Below are positions 1 through 6,201 of a stretch of 13,792 nucleotides of DNA, piece after piece. The notes beneath the pieces are model-generated. The model ran no database searches and was not told where the DNA came from. It saw only the letters and a program-made list of their open reading frames with translations. Location: positions 1 through 13,792 of the forward strand of contig CAMDJS010000047.1 of assembly GCA_945900685.1 (NCBI GenBank). The letters run 5' to 3'. Source of the DNA: Bordetella parapertussis. Its GTDB lineage: Bacteria > Pseudomonadota > Gammaproteobacteria > Burkholderiales > Burkholderiaceae_C. The stretch's first letter is position 1, and every line of letters starts with the position of its first letter. Both the position numbers and the translations under genes were made by a program.

Positions 1-141
1 CGACACATGGCAAGTATTACGGACGAGGAAATTAAGATGATCGAAAACAGATTGAATAACCGCCCCCGTAAACGATTGGGATTCAGAACGCCTGCAGAGG
101 TGTTTCATCAATCGTTATCCCGTGTTGCACTTCGTGCTTGA
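1..141 (+). CDS. IS30-family transposase, C-terminal fragment (5' end outside window)
   Basis: An open frame enters from the left edge and stops with TGA at 139-141, giving 46 residues. The stretch NNRPRKRLGFRTPAEVF is the typical C-terminal signature of IS30-family DDE transposases, which cut and join the ends of the insertion sequence. Only the end of the catalytic region is visible, so it cannot be said whether the full element is intact. The frame ends inside what looks like the terminal inverted repeat, as is common in this family. The element lies directly upstream of a toxin-antitoxin pair, which fits an accessory segment. The family call rests on recognition of the motif; the catalytic DDE residues are outside the window or not resolvable. 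Confidence 0.85.
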   Translation, partial: RHMASITDEEIKMIENRLNNRPRKRLGFRTPAEVFHQSLSRVALRA

Positions 142-148
142 ATCCGCC
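124..148. repeat. Probable right terminal inverted repeat of the IS30-family element
   Basis: The sequence GTTGCACTTCGTGCTTGA followed by ATCCGCC resembles the ends of many IS30-type elements, where the transposase stop codon sits within the repeat. The left repeat lies outside the window, so the symmetry cannot be checked. The outer boundary near 148 is inferred. Confidence 0.45.
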
Positions 149-197
149 AACTAATAAATACTTGATACAGCCTCCTGTCCGCTGCTCTTTTTTTTGA

Positions 198-226
198 GGT
201 ATTACAATAGATTTAAAAGTAATACC
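198..226. promoter_or_regulatory. Perfect inverted repeat, probable VapB/VapBC operator
   Basis: GGTATTAC at 198-205 is the exact reverse complement of GTAATACC at 219-226. The half-sites are separated by 13 bases, so their centres are 21 bases apart, about two DNA turns. A good -10-like hexamer, TACAAT, lies at 203-208 and overlaps the left half. No convincing -35 was found at the right spacing. The right half ends next to the antitoxin ribosome site (AGGAG at 227-231). Antitoxins of this type commonly bind such repeats as dimers and repress their own operon; binding here is inferred. Confidence 0.6.
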
Positions 227-236
227 AGGAGCCAAT

Positions 237-476
237 ATGTCAACAACCATGACCCTCAAGGGGCAAGTCACCATACCCAAACACATACGAGATTCGCTGG
301 GTCTCAAGCCTGGTGCGCAATTGGACTTTACAGTCAACCGCGATGGTGATGTGGTGTTGCATCGAACAAATACATCCCAACCGCACAAAGCAGATCGCTT
401 TGAAGCAGTGCGCGGCAAGGCTGATGTGAAGTGGCGTACCCATGACTTGATGGCTTTATTGCGGGGCGATGACTGA
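237..476 (+). CDS. vapB: AbrB/MazE-fold antitoxin (VapB type)
   Basis: This is a 79-residue protein with a SpoVT-AbrB (swapped-hairpin) DNA-binding domain at residues 5-50. It contains the characteristic KGQVTIPKHIRDSLGLKPG at 8-26. The C-terminal third, rich in charged residues and ending MALLRGDD, would wrap and inhibit the toxin. The ATG at 237 is favoured because AGGAG lies five bases upstream; the ATG at 249 has no comparable site. The stop overlaps the next start by one base (TGATG), so the two genes are translationally coupled. By family knowledge the protein neutralises the PIN toxin and represses the operon, probably through the inverted repeat just upstream. The subfamily (VapB versus other AbrB antitoxins) is inferred from the PIN partner. 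Confidence 0.88.
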   Translation: MSTTMTLKGQVTIPKHIRDSLGLKPGAQLDFTVNRDGDVVLHRTNTSQPHKADRFEAVRGKADVKWRTHDLMALLRGDD

Positions 477-874
477 TGCTGGTTGACACCAATGTGCTGG
501 TGGATGTTTTACAAAACGATCCGCAATGGGCCGATTGGTCTATGGCCCAATTACAGGCGCAATCCAAGGTGCATCGGTTGAGCATCAATCCGATCATTTA
601 TGCTGAACTCTCGCTGACCTTTTCCACAGTAGAAGCCTTGGACGCTGTGATCAGCAGCATGGAGCTGGACTTGCTGGATATCCCGAAGCCAGCCCTTTTT
701 CTGGCTGGCAAGGCGTTTGTTCAGTACCGCCGAGGCGGTGGAGTGAAAACCAATGTGCTTGCTGATTTTTTCATCGGTGCACATGCCGCAGTCAGTGGAT
801 TGCCTGTGCTGACACGCGATACGCGTCGCTATCAAAGCTATTTCCCCAGTATCAATCTCGTCACGCCCAAATAA
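476..874 (+). CDS. vapC: PIN-domain ribonuclease toxin (VapC type)
   Basis: This 132-residue PIN-domain protein has the usual VapC length. The four acidic residues expected to hold the catalytic metal are visible: D4 in LVDTNVLVD, E44 in YAEL, D97 in LADFFIGAHA and D115 in LTRDTRRY. The active site therefore looks intact. VapC toxins cleave RNA, often tRNA or rRNA, and are held inactive by VapB; the target here cannot be read from sequence. The start overlaps the antitoxin stop by one base. The gene ends eight bases short of the convergent DinB gene and their stop codons share a small palindrome. Position next to an IS30 end fits a mobile toxin-antitoxin module. Confidence 0.9.
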   Translation: MLVDTNVLVDVLQNDPQWADWSMAQLQAQSKVHRLSINPIIYAELSLTFSTVEALDAVISSMELDLLDIPKPALFLAGKAFVQYRRGGGVKTNVLADFFIGAHAAVSGLPVLTRDTRRYQSYFPSINLVTPK

Positions 875-902
875 AGCAGCTTTATGGGAAAGTGGTCTTT
901 CC
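871..902. terminator. Two small hairpins at the vapC/dinB convergence, possible bidirectional terminator
   Basis: ATAAAG-CAG-CTTTAT at 871-885 spans both stop codons. GGAAAG-TGGT-CTTTCC at 887-902 follows inside the end of the minus-strand gene. Both stems are perfect but short, six base pairs each, and there is no strong T-tract. The terminator role is inferred from the position between convergent genes. Confidence 0.3.
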
Positions 903-1403
903 ATCATCAAATATGGGCATAAAAGGCAAATCTGTAGAACCCACATCAACCCCCTGTTGCGTCAGCAAGGTGGTCACTTGTCCCCGGTGATGGGTCTGAT
1001 GGTTGAACACATGCGTGACCAGCACCCAATGCGGCGCAGTTCTTTGCTTGCCGTCTACTTTGCTGACATAGGTCAGTGTGTGCGCCAGCCAGTCTGGCGT
1101 CAGGGTTTGGGACCACTCACACAGCCGTTGATCTAAAAGCGGACGCTGAAGGCTGAGTGCTTGAAAGCCGCCAAACAAGTCTTCAACCAAAGGCGGCACT
1201 TGCGGCGGCTCTCCAGTGAAGCGCGATAAAAATGCCAAGTCGGAATACGTGATGTGGTTGAGGGTCAAGTAAATAGACTTAAAGAACGCACCTTTGTCCG
1301 CATGCAATTCCTGTTCGGGCAGCAACGCGCAAGCGCGGTACAGCTTGGTGTTCATCCATTGGTTGTAGTCGGCCATCAACTGGCAGTAGCGGGCATCAAT
1401 CAT
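882..1403 (-). CDS. DinB-family protein (four-helix, putative metal-dependent enzyme)
   Basis: This 173-residue protein starts MIDARYCQLMADYNQWMN and carries HVFNHQTHHRGQ near the C-terminus, the classic DinB-family HxxxH metal-binding helix. A further histidine in LNHITYSD near residue 50 would complete a three-histidine site. DinB-like proteins are helical bundles related to YfiT and bacillithiol- or mycothiol-dependent transferases; members in proteobacteria mostly have no assigned reaction. The ATG at 1403 is preferred over a longer reading to 1529 because homology-like sequence begins there and the extension would overlap the divergent small gene. No strong ribosome site was seen. DinB was first named for a damage-inducible gene, but no LexA box was recognised here. 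Family is confident, function is not. Confidence 0.82.
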   Translation of the reverse strand: MIDARYCQLMADYNQWMNTKLYRACALLPEQELHADKGAFFKSIYLTLNHITYSDLAFLSRFTGEPPQVPPLVEDLFGGFQALSLQRPLLDQRLCEWSQTLTPDWLAHTLTYVSKVDGKQRTAPHWVLVTHVFNHQTHHRGQVTTLLTQQGVDVGSTDLPFMPIFDDGKTTFP

Positions 1404-1482
1404 CAGCGGCTGTCCCAACAGGTGGCACAGCAATTGCTGAATACACATCTCTGATAAACGACATAAACCAACGAGAGACCAA

Positions 1483-1671
1483 GTGAACATCCCGCCGCCG
1501 CCCTTTTGCCGCACTTGCCGCAACCTCATGCCTTCGCAGTCGTCGAAGACAGGTTTACGCTGCGGCTTTGACTACTTCAAGGCCTCGGAAATCGCGCGCA
1601 AATTCAAGCTGATGTCGCATTTCCCCGAGGTCAAGCCGGACAACGCCTGCGAAAAATGGAATCCAAAATAG
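1483..1671 (+). CDS. Small four-cysteine protein, function unknown
   Basis: The predicted protein has 62 residues, starting at GTG 1483 with a purine-rich GAGAGA just upstream. It has cysteines at 9, 12, 27 and 56: a CxxC near the start, then GLRCGFDYF, and a closing ACEKW. Spaced cysteines around aromatic residues suggest a small zinc- or iron-sulphur-binding fold; no metal site is proven. The coding case rests on the ordered motif layout, the plausible ribosome site, and the fit between the divergent DinB start (1403) and the convergent hairpin at 1681-1712. It resembles short hypothetical proteins known to me from betaproteobacteria, but I cannot name the family. A chance frame remains possible. 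Confidence 0.6.
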   Translation: MNIPPPPFCRTCRNLMPSQSSKTGLRCGFDYFKASEIARKFKLMSHFPEVKPDNACEKWNPK

Positions 1672-1680
1672 TGCTGTTAT

Positions 1681-1712
1681 CTTGGCGGGGCACCGTCTTG
1701 GTGCTTGCCAAG
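1681..1712. terminator. Strong intergenic hairpin between convergent genes
   Basis: CTTGGC at 1681-1686 pairs with GCCAAG at 1707-1712, and CACC at 1691-1694 pairs with GGTG at 1700-1703 around a five-base loop. The intervening G-rich and CTT bases can add G-C and G-U pairs, so the stem is nearly continuous. It lies between the end of the small cysteine protein and the end of arsH, as expected for a bidirectional terminator. There is no clear T-run on either side, so rho-independent function is uncertain. Confidence 0.45.
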
Positions 1713-1723
1713 CCATCAATCCT

Positions 1724-2425
1724 TCAAAGCACTTTGGGGTCTAGCGGATGCGCTTCTTTGCGCTCGCTGTACCGGTCCACCAAATAGTCGGACACCGAAC
1801 GCGTCAGCAAAGTGAATTTCACCAGTTCTTCCATCACGTCCACCACGCGGTCGTAATAAGCCGACGGTTTCATGCGGCCTTGTTCGTCAAACTCTTTGTA
1901 CGCCATGGCGACAGACGATTGGTTGGGGATGGTGATCATGCGCATCCAGCGCCCGAGCACGCGCATTTGGTTGACTGCGTTGAAAGATTGAGAACCGCCA
2001 CTGACTTGCATGACCGCCAGTGTTTTACCTTGCGTGGGGCGCACCGCGCCAAGCGCCAGCGGTATCCAATCGATTTGCGTTTTCATGATGCCGGTCATCG
2101 CGCCATGCCTTTCGGGTGAACTCCACACCAAGCCTTCGCTCCAGGTGCACAGCTCGCGCAGCTCCAAAACTTTGGGATGGGTGTCCGGCGCATCGTCCGG
2201 CAAGGGCAAACCGCTGGGGTTGAAAAACCGTGTTTCGCAGCCCATGGTTTGCAACAAGCGAGCTGCTTCTTCGGCCAGCAAGCGACTGAACGAACGCTCG
2301 CGCAGCGAGCCATAAAGCAGCAATATTTTCGGCGGGTGTTGCGACAGCGGGCCGTCGTGCAATTTGGCGTTGTCCGGAATGTCCAGCAAATCTTGGCGCA
2401 ATAGGGGCAAGTCTTCAGGGCTCAT
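1724..2425 (-). CDS. arsH: ArsH, NADPH-dependent FMN reductase / organoarsenical oxidase
   Basis: ArsH is a flavodoxin-fold FMN protein that uses NADPH; characterised members oxidise trivalent methyl- and aromatic arsenicals and reduce other acceptors. Diagnostic stretches include the phosphate-binding [12 protein letters not shown], then [34 protein letters not shown], and a C-terminal [16 protein letters not shown] followed by [10 protein letters not shown]. These match the ArsH family closely rather than generic NADPH-dependent FMN reductases. ATG 2425 gives 233 residues; an in-frame TTG at 2443 would add six residues but lacks a ribosome site. No arsR, arsC, arsB or acr3 lies in the window, so it is not in a visible ars operon. 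It is read divergently from the Kef-type antiporter across a short region that holds a palindrome. Confidence 0.9.
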   Translation of the reverse strand: MSPEDLPLLRQDLLDIPDNAKLHDGPLSQHPPKILLLYGSLRERSFSRLLAEEAARLLQTMGCETRFFNPSGLPLPDDAPDTHPKVLELRELCTWSEGLVWSSPERHGAMTGIMKTQIDWIPLALGAVRPTQGKTLAVMQVSGGSQSFNAVNQMRVLGRWMRMITIPNQSSVAMAYKEFDEQGRMKPSAYYDRVVDVMEELVKFTLLTRSVSDYLVDRYSERKEAHPLDPKVL

Positions 2426-2476
2426 ACAAATGGTGCTTTTCAAAGTAATGACTAAGTGTCATTCGGGTGACCTGTC

Positions 2477-2494
2477 ATGTTAACCACTTAACAT
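2477..2494. promoter_or_regulatory. Palindrome in the arsH/kef divergent intergenic region, possible operator
   Basis: ATGTTAA at 2477-2483 and TTAACAT at 2488-2494 are perfect reverse complements around CCAC. An outer TGTC (2473-2476) and GACA (2496-2499) continue the symmetry with one unpaired base. It ends six bases before the antiporter ATG and could control either divergent gene. No regulator is encoded nearby, and a role in RNA (hairpin at the start of the kef message) is equally possible. Confidence 0.45.
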
Positions 2495-2500
2495 AGACAC

Positions 2501-4237
2501 ATGATGTCGCCTTTGGAAACCACGCTTATTTATTTGTTGTTCGCTGTTGTTGGCGTGGTCGCATGTCGCTTGCTGCATTTGCCCGCCATGTTGGGCTATT
2601 TGGTGGCGGGTATTTTTCTGTCGCAAGGCGGCACCTTGGTTGAGCAAAACGAGGCCGCAGTTGCTTCGGTGGCCGAAATGGGTGTGGTGCTCTTGATGTT
2701 TGTCATCGGCTTGGAATTCAATTTGCCCAAGCTGATGCGCTTGCGACACATGGTGTTTGGTTTTGGCATGGCGCAAGTGCTGTTGACTTTGCTTGGCAGT
2801 TTGTTGGGGCACTTTTTGTTGTCCGAATTGATGGTGTATTTGCAGTTGCCTTGGGACTTGACCTGGCAAGGGTCGGTGGTGCTGGGTGCGGCATTGGCCA
2901 TGTCGAGCACCGCGATCGTGGTGAAGATGATGGCTGAGCGCTCTGAACTCGACTCACAACATGGCAGACGCGTCATCGGTGCCTTGTTGTTTCAAGACTT
3001 GGCGGTGGTGCCCTTGCTGGTGTTGATTCCTGCTTTAGGTCGAATGAACGAGGGCAATGTCTGGACCGAGTTGTCCTCGGCGTTATTGAAAGCTGCTGTG
3101 TTGGTCGGTTTGTTGTTGTGGGGTGGTCAGAAAATCATGCGCGTGTGGTTGCGCATTGTTGACAAACGCAACAGCGAAGAGCTGTTCATGCTCAATATTT
3201 TGCTCATCACGCTGGGCTTGGCCTGGCTTACCGAGCATGCCGGTTTGTCCATGGCCATGGGTTCGTTCATGGCCGGTATGTTGATTGCCGAGACCGATTA
3301 CAAGCACCGCGTGGAAGAAGACATACGGCCTTTTCACGATGTGTTGCTGGGTTTGTTTTTCATCACCTTGGGCATGAAACTTGATTGGCAGGTGTTGCAA
3401 ATGCAATGGCCTTGGGTGTTGGTGTTGGCTGTCATTCCCGTGTTGGTCAAAGCGGGGTTGATCGCAGCATTGGCCTACGCAGGTGGTGCGAGCAACGGTG
3501 TGGCGGCGCGAACAGGTATTTATTTGGCGCAAGCCGGCGAGTTTGGTTTTGTGTTGCTGACGCTGGGCTTGGGGCAGGGCTTGATTGACCCGCGCTGGTC
3601 CAACCCGGTGCTCGCAGCGATGGTGTTGTCCATGTTGGCAACCCCGTTTTTGATACAGCATGCCGACCGCTTGGTGTACCGTTTTTCGCCGGACGATTGG
3701 CTTAGCCAATCTTTGCAAATCACCAACATCGCCAGCCATGCGATGGCGGTCGATCACCATGTCTTGGTTTGCGGCTTCGGTCACACCGGGCGTAACCTGT
3801 GTCAGTTGATGGAGCAAGAAGCCATCTCTTACATTGCCTTGGATGTGAACCCCGAGGTGGTCAAGAGCGCTGTACTCGATGGTCACCAAGTCGATGTGGG
3901 CGACTCCTTTCAACTCTCCAATTTGCTGTCCGCTGGTTTGAACCGGGCGTCAGCCGTGGTGGTGAGTTTTGACGACACGACCACGGCCTTGCGCGTGATT
4001 GAGCTGGTGAACAAGCATGCTCCTCAAGTGCCGGTGATTGTGCGCACCCGCGACGACCACGATATGCTGCAGCTCAAACAAGCCGGTGCCCATGAGGTGA
4101 TTCCGGATGCGTTTGAAGTCAGCCTGAGCCTGGCCACCCACACTTTGAGCTTGCTGGGCGTGCCTGAAGACAAAATTAATCACTTGGTATTCACTCAAAG
4201 GCATAGCCAGTACGCTGGGCTGAAAGAAAACAGCTAA
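2501..4237 (+). CDS. Kef-type monovalent cation/proton antiporter (CPA2) with RCK/TrkA-N domain
   Basis: This 578-residue inner-membrane protein has a hydrophobic first part (residues 1-400) with about eleven to twelve membrane segments of the Na/H-exchanger (CPA2) fold. The conserved core elements AMSSTAIVVKMM and LFQDLAVVPLLVL are visible. A cytoplasmic RCK/TrkA-N Rossmann domain follows, with CGFGHTGRN at 424-432 and the ribose-binding acidic D448. Kef systems exchange K+ for H+ and are gated by nucleotide and, in the enteric proteins, glutathione conjugates. Length is close to E. coli KefB/KefC, but KefB, KefC and related CPA2 proteins cannot be told apart here, so no symbol is given. The start is ATG 2501 or ATG 2504; no clear ribosome site was seen. 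No KefF/KefG ancillary subunit lies beside it, although the divergent ArsH is also a flavodoxin-fold FMN protein. Confidence 0.88.
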   Translation: MMSPLETTLIYLLFAVVGVVACRLLHLPAMLGYLVAGIFLSQGGTLVEQNEAAVASVAEMGVVLLMFVIGLEFNLPKLMRLRHMVFGFGMAQVLLTLLGSLLGHFLLSELMVYLQLPWDLTWQGSVVLGAALAMSSTAIVVKMMAERSELDSQHGRRVIGALLFQDLAVVPLLVLIPALGRMNEGNVWTELSSALLKAAVLVGLLLWGGQKIMRVWLRIVDKRNSEELFMLNILLITLGLAWLTEHAGLSMAMGSFMAGMLIAETDYKHRVEEDIRPFHDVLLGLFFITLGMKLDWQVLQMQWPWVLVLAVIPVLVKAGLIAALAYAGGASNGVAARTGIYLAQAGEFGFVLLTLGLGQGLIDPRWSNPVLAAMVLSMLATPFLIQHADRLVYRFSPDDWLSQSLQITNIASHAMAVDHHVLVCGFGHTGRNLCQLMEQEAISYIALDVNPEVVKSAVLDGHQVDVGDSFQLSNLLSAGLNRASAVVVSFDDTTTALRVIELVNKHAPQVPVIVRTRDDHDMLQLKQAGAHEVIPDAFEVSLSLATHTLSLLGVPEDKINHLVFTQRHSQYAGLKENS

Positions 4238-4390
4238 ATGCACCCCATACACCCAATTTTTTTTAATTTTTCATTAAATTTATAGAATTCGTGCCGATTA
4301 GTGTCAAATCTGATAAATCTATTTGCTGCGTATCAGGCGTTGCGGGTCGACAGTGTTCAGTACTTTTACAAATTTCATAAGGTGAAGCCC

Positions 4391-5002
4391 ATGTCCGAAA
4401 GCGTTTTCAAAACTATTCCCAACACATTGGCGCCTTGTGCCTGTTGTGCCCCTCCCTCCATGGCACGTAACGCTGGCATGGGCCGCCGCCAGTTTTTGAA
4501 CTGGGGTGCTGCCGGTGCCATGGCCACAGGTTTGTCTCTGGCCGCGCCGGGTGCAAGCATGGCCGCTAGTGGCAATTACGAGTCCATGCTGGTCAACTGT
4601 ATTGACCCGCGTTTCACCACGCTGAGCTGGCAATACATGGGTTTGTTGCAAGGCGTCAGCCGCGACAAGCTGGAAGACAACTACAGCCATTTCGTCATGG
4701 CCGGTGGCCCCATCGGTGCGGTGCATCCCAAGTTTGAAGCTTGGCACAAAACCTATTGGGACAACCTGGATGTCACTGTTTCTTTGCACCACATCAAACG
4801 CGTGGTTGGTGTGACTCACCGTGATTGCGGCGCAGCCAAATTGGCTTTCGGTGAAGCTGCGGTGTCCAAGCGCGAAAGCGAAACAGAATCACATTCTGAT
4901 GCTTTGGCTGCATTTCGCGACATGGTGAAAAAACGCCATCCCAAATTGAGCGTGATCACCGGCATCATGGATGTCAGCGGCAAGGTTGACCTGGTCGGTT
5001 AA
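4391..5002 (+). CDS. Tat-exported beta-carbonic-anhydrase-like protein
   Basis: The protein has 203 residues. The start is ATG 4391, with AAGGTGA just upstream; a longer GTG-initiated reading from 4301 lacks a ribosome site. A twin-arginine signal, GRRQFLNWGAAGAM, begins at residue 31, and a likely signal-peptidase site follows in GASMAAS near 58-59. The mature part has the beta-carbonic anhydrase zinc pattern: C70, D72 and R74 in NCIDPRF, then H143 and C146 in THRDCGA. The usual CxDSR is CIDPR here, a serine-to-proline change. Beta-carbonic anhydrases interconvert CO2 and bicarbonate; activity of this variant is not certain. Unusually, the stretch before the twin arginines is long and holds Cys16, 18 and 19. 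It follows the Kef-type antiporter in the same direction after about 150 bases and converges with the hydrolase five bases away. Confidence 0.8.
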   Translation: MSESVFKTIPNTLAPCACCAPPSMARNAGMGRRQFLNWGAAGAMATGLSLAAPGASMAASGNYESMLVNCIDPRFTTLSWQYMGLLQGVSRDKLEDNYSHFVMAGGPIGAVHPKFEAWHKTYWDNLDVTVSLHHIKRVVGVTHRDCGAAKLAFGEAAVSKRESETESHSDALAAFRDMVKKRHPKLSVITGIMDVSGKVDLVG

Positions 5003-5007
5003 ACGAC

Positions 5008-6153
5008 TCAGAGTTGATGGAGAAAGTCGAGCAAACGCGCGGTGACCCGCTGCGCTTGCTCTTGTTGTACCCAGTGACCTGCGCCCGGGATCAAATCGCA
5101 GAACCGCATGTCCGTACACGCACTGGTTTGCATTTTTTCAAATGCACCGGGCACCTGGTAAATCCCCCAGTCTGAGACACCAGCGATAAACGCAGACGGC
5201 ACGTTGATTGTCTGCCCGCTGAATTGAGCCAGCTTCACATATTCATCTTTGTCTGTGCCGCAGCGGTACCACTGCAATCCGCCTTGGTAACCGCGTCTGC
5301 CGTATTCAGCGCTGTACACCGCCAGGTCTGCATCAGGCAACCATTCACAAGCGGCGATGTGTGCGGCGTCTGGCATGAACTCGGCCACTGCCTGCGCCAT
5401 GTTTTTATCCAAGGGCATGACGTAGTAATGCGGCAACAAAGCCAATTGATCGGCTTGCCAGGCTTGCAAACGGTAGGGTTGGTTCGGCAACCAATCGGCA
5501 CTTTTGACATGGTAGTAAGCGCGCATGAAGTCATGCAGTCCTTGGGTGGCCTGCCACATGTCCTTGTTGGCTTGCGGCTCAGAGTAATACCACTGGTAAT
5601 GCTGACGCGGCGCAGAGAGTTGGTGCAAGGCCTGTACCTCGCGGGTCAGGTGTGCGTGTACTTGCTCGCAGGTGTCTGCGTTCGGTGGTCCGGCAAACGG
5701 CGCGCTCATCATCACCACGCTGCGAAATATGTCGGGTCTGCTCAATGCGCACCATGCAGCAACGGGAGAACCAAAGTCATGCCCAATCAAGGCATGCACA
5801 TGGGTGTGACCAAGTGCCTTCACCAAGGCCAGCACATCGTCCACCAGTTGCAACATGTGGCTGGCGCGCCAATCGCCATCAAACCTGTCGTCGCCGCCTA
5901 GCGTGCGGCCGTATCCGCGTTGGTCAGGTGCGACCACATGAAACCCGGCTTGCGCCAATGCGTTCATTTGGTGACGCCAGCTGAACGCCAACTCGGGGAA
6001 ACCGTGCAACAACAACACCAAGGGTTTGTCTGAAGGGCTCTCGTTCTCATGCCCGGCTTCAAGCACATGCATGTCCAGTCCGGTATCAATTTGCACTTGG
6101 CGTGAACGTATGCCTGCGGGCAAGGGCAGCGGCGGTAAAACAGAGTGAGACAT
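5008..6153 (-). CDS. Epoxide-hydrolase-like alpha/beta hydrolase
   Basis: This 381-residue alpha/beta-hydrolase has the soluble epoxide hydrolase pattern: oxyanion motif HGFPE at 50-54 followed by SWR, DQRGYGRT at 77-84, and nucleophile Asp126 in GHDFGS. Asp328 in SDWGIYQ is a candidate acid, and His360 lies in GAGHWVQQE. An Asp nucleophile points to epoxide hydrolases or haloalkane dehalogenases rather than esterases; HGFPE and the ending GHWVQQE favour epoxide hydrolase. Such enzymes open epoxides to diols through an ester intermediate in the cytoplasm; the substrate is unknown. Start ATG 6153 has GGAAAG seven bases upstream. It lies 48 bases downstream of the molybdopterin hydroxylase on the same strand, so the two may share a transcript and act on aromatic or heterocyclic compounds. 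That link is inference. Confidence 0.85.
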   Translation of the reverse strand: MSHSVLPPLPLPAGIRSRQVQIDTGLDMHVLEAGHENESPSDKPLVLLLHGFPELAFSWRHQMNALAQAGFHVVAPDQRGYGRTLGGDDRFDGDWRASHMLQLVDDVLALVKALGHTHVHALIGHDFGSPVAAWCALSRPDIFRSVVMMSAPFAGPPNADTCEQVHAHLTREVQALHQLSAPRQHYQWYYSEPQANKDMWQATQGLHDFMRAYYHVKSADWLPNQPYRLQAWQADQLALLPHYYVMPLDKNMAQAVAEFMPDAAHIAACEWLPDADLAVYSAEYGRRGYQGGLQWYRCGTDKDEYVKLAQFSGQTINVPSAFIAGVSDWGIYQVPGAFEKMQTSACTDMRFCDLIPGAGHWVQQEQAQRVTARLLDFLHQL

Positions 6154-6201
6154 ATCAAAACTTTCCGACCGAGGGTCAGTGATGCTGGCTCACAAACAGA
6201 C

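Noticed and set aside
1404..1529. N-terminal extension of the DinB-family protein
   Set aside because: The extension has no family similarity, overlaps the divergent small gene and lacks a better ribosome site than ATG 1403.
3083..3913. Minus-strand open frame of 276 codons under the Kef-type antiporter
   Set aside because: Gln/His-rich composition is typical of the antisense of a membrane protein gene; no family motif is visible and the plus strand is clearly coding.
4238..4300. AT-rich stretch with TATAGAATT resembling a promoter for the carbonic-anhydrase-like gene
   Set aside because: No convincing -35 element at a proper distance could be found; AT-richness alone gives many such matches.
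4301..4390. GTG-initiated 30-residue extension of the carbonic-anhydrase-like protein
   Set aside because: AAGGTGA precedes ATG 4391, while GTG 4301 has no ribosome site and would put 60 residues ahead of the twin arginines.
5224..5901. Plus-strand open frame of 225 codons opposite the epoxide hydrolase
   Set aside because: The minus strand carries all catalytic motifs; the plus frame shows no motif or ribosome site.
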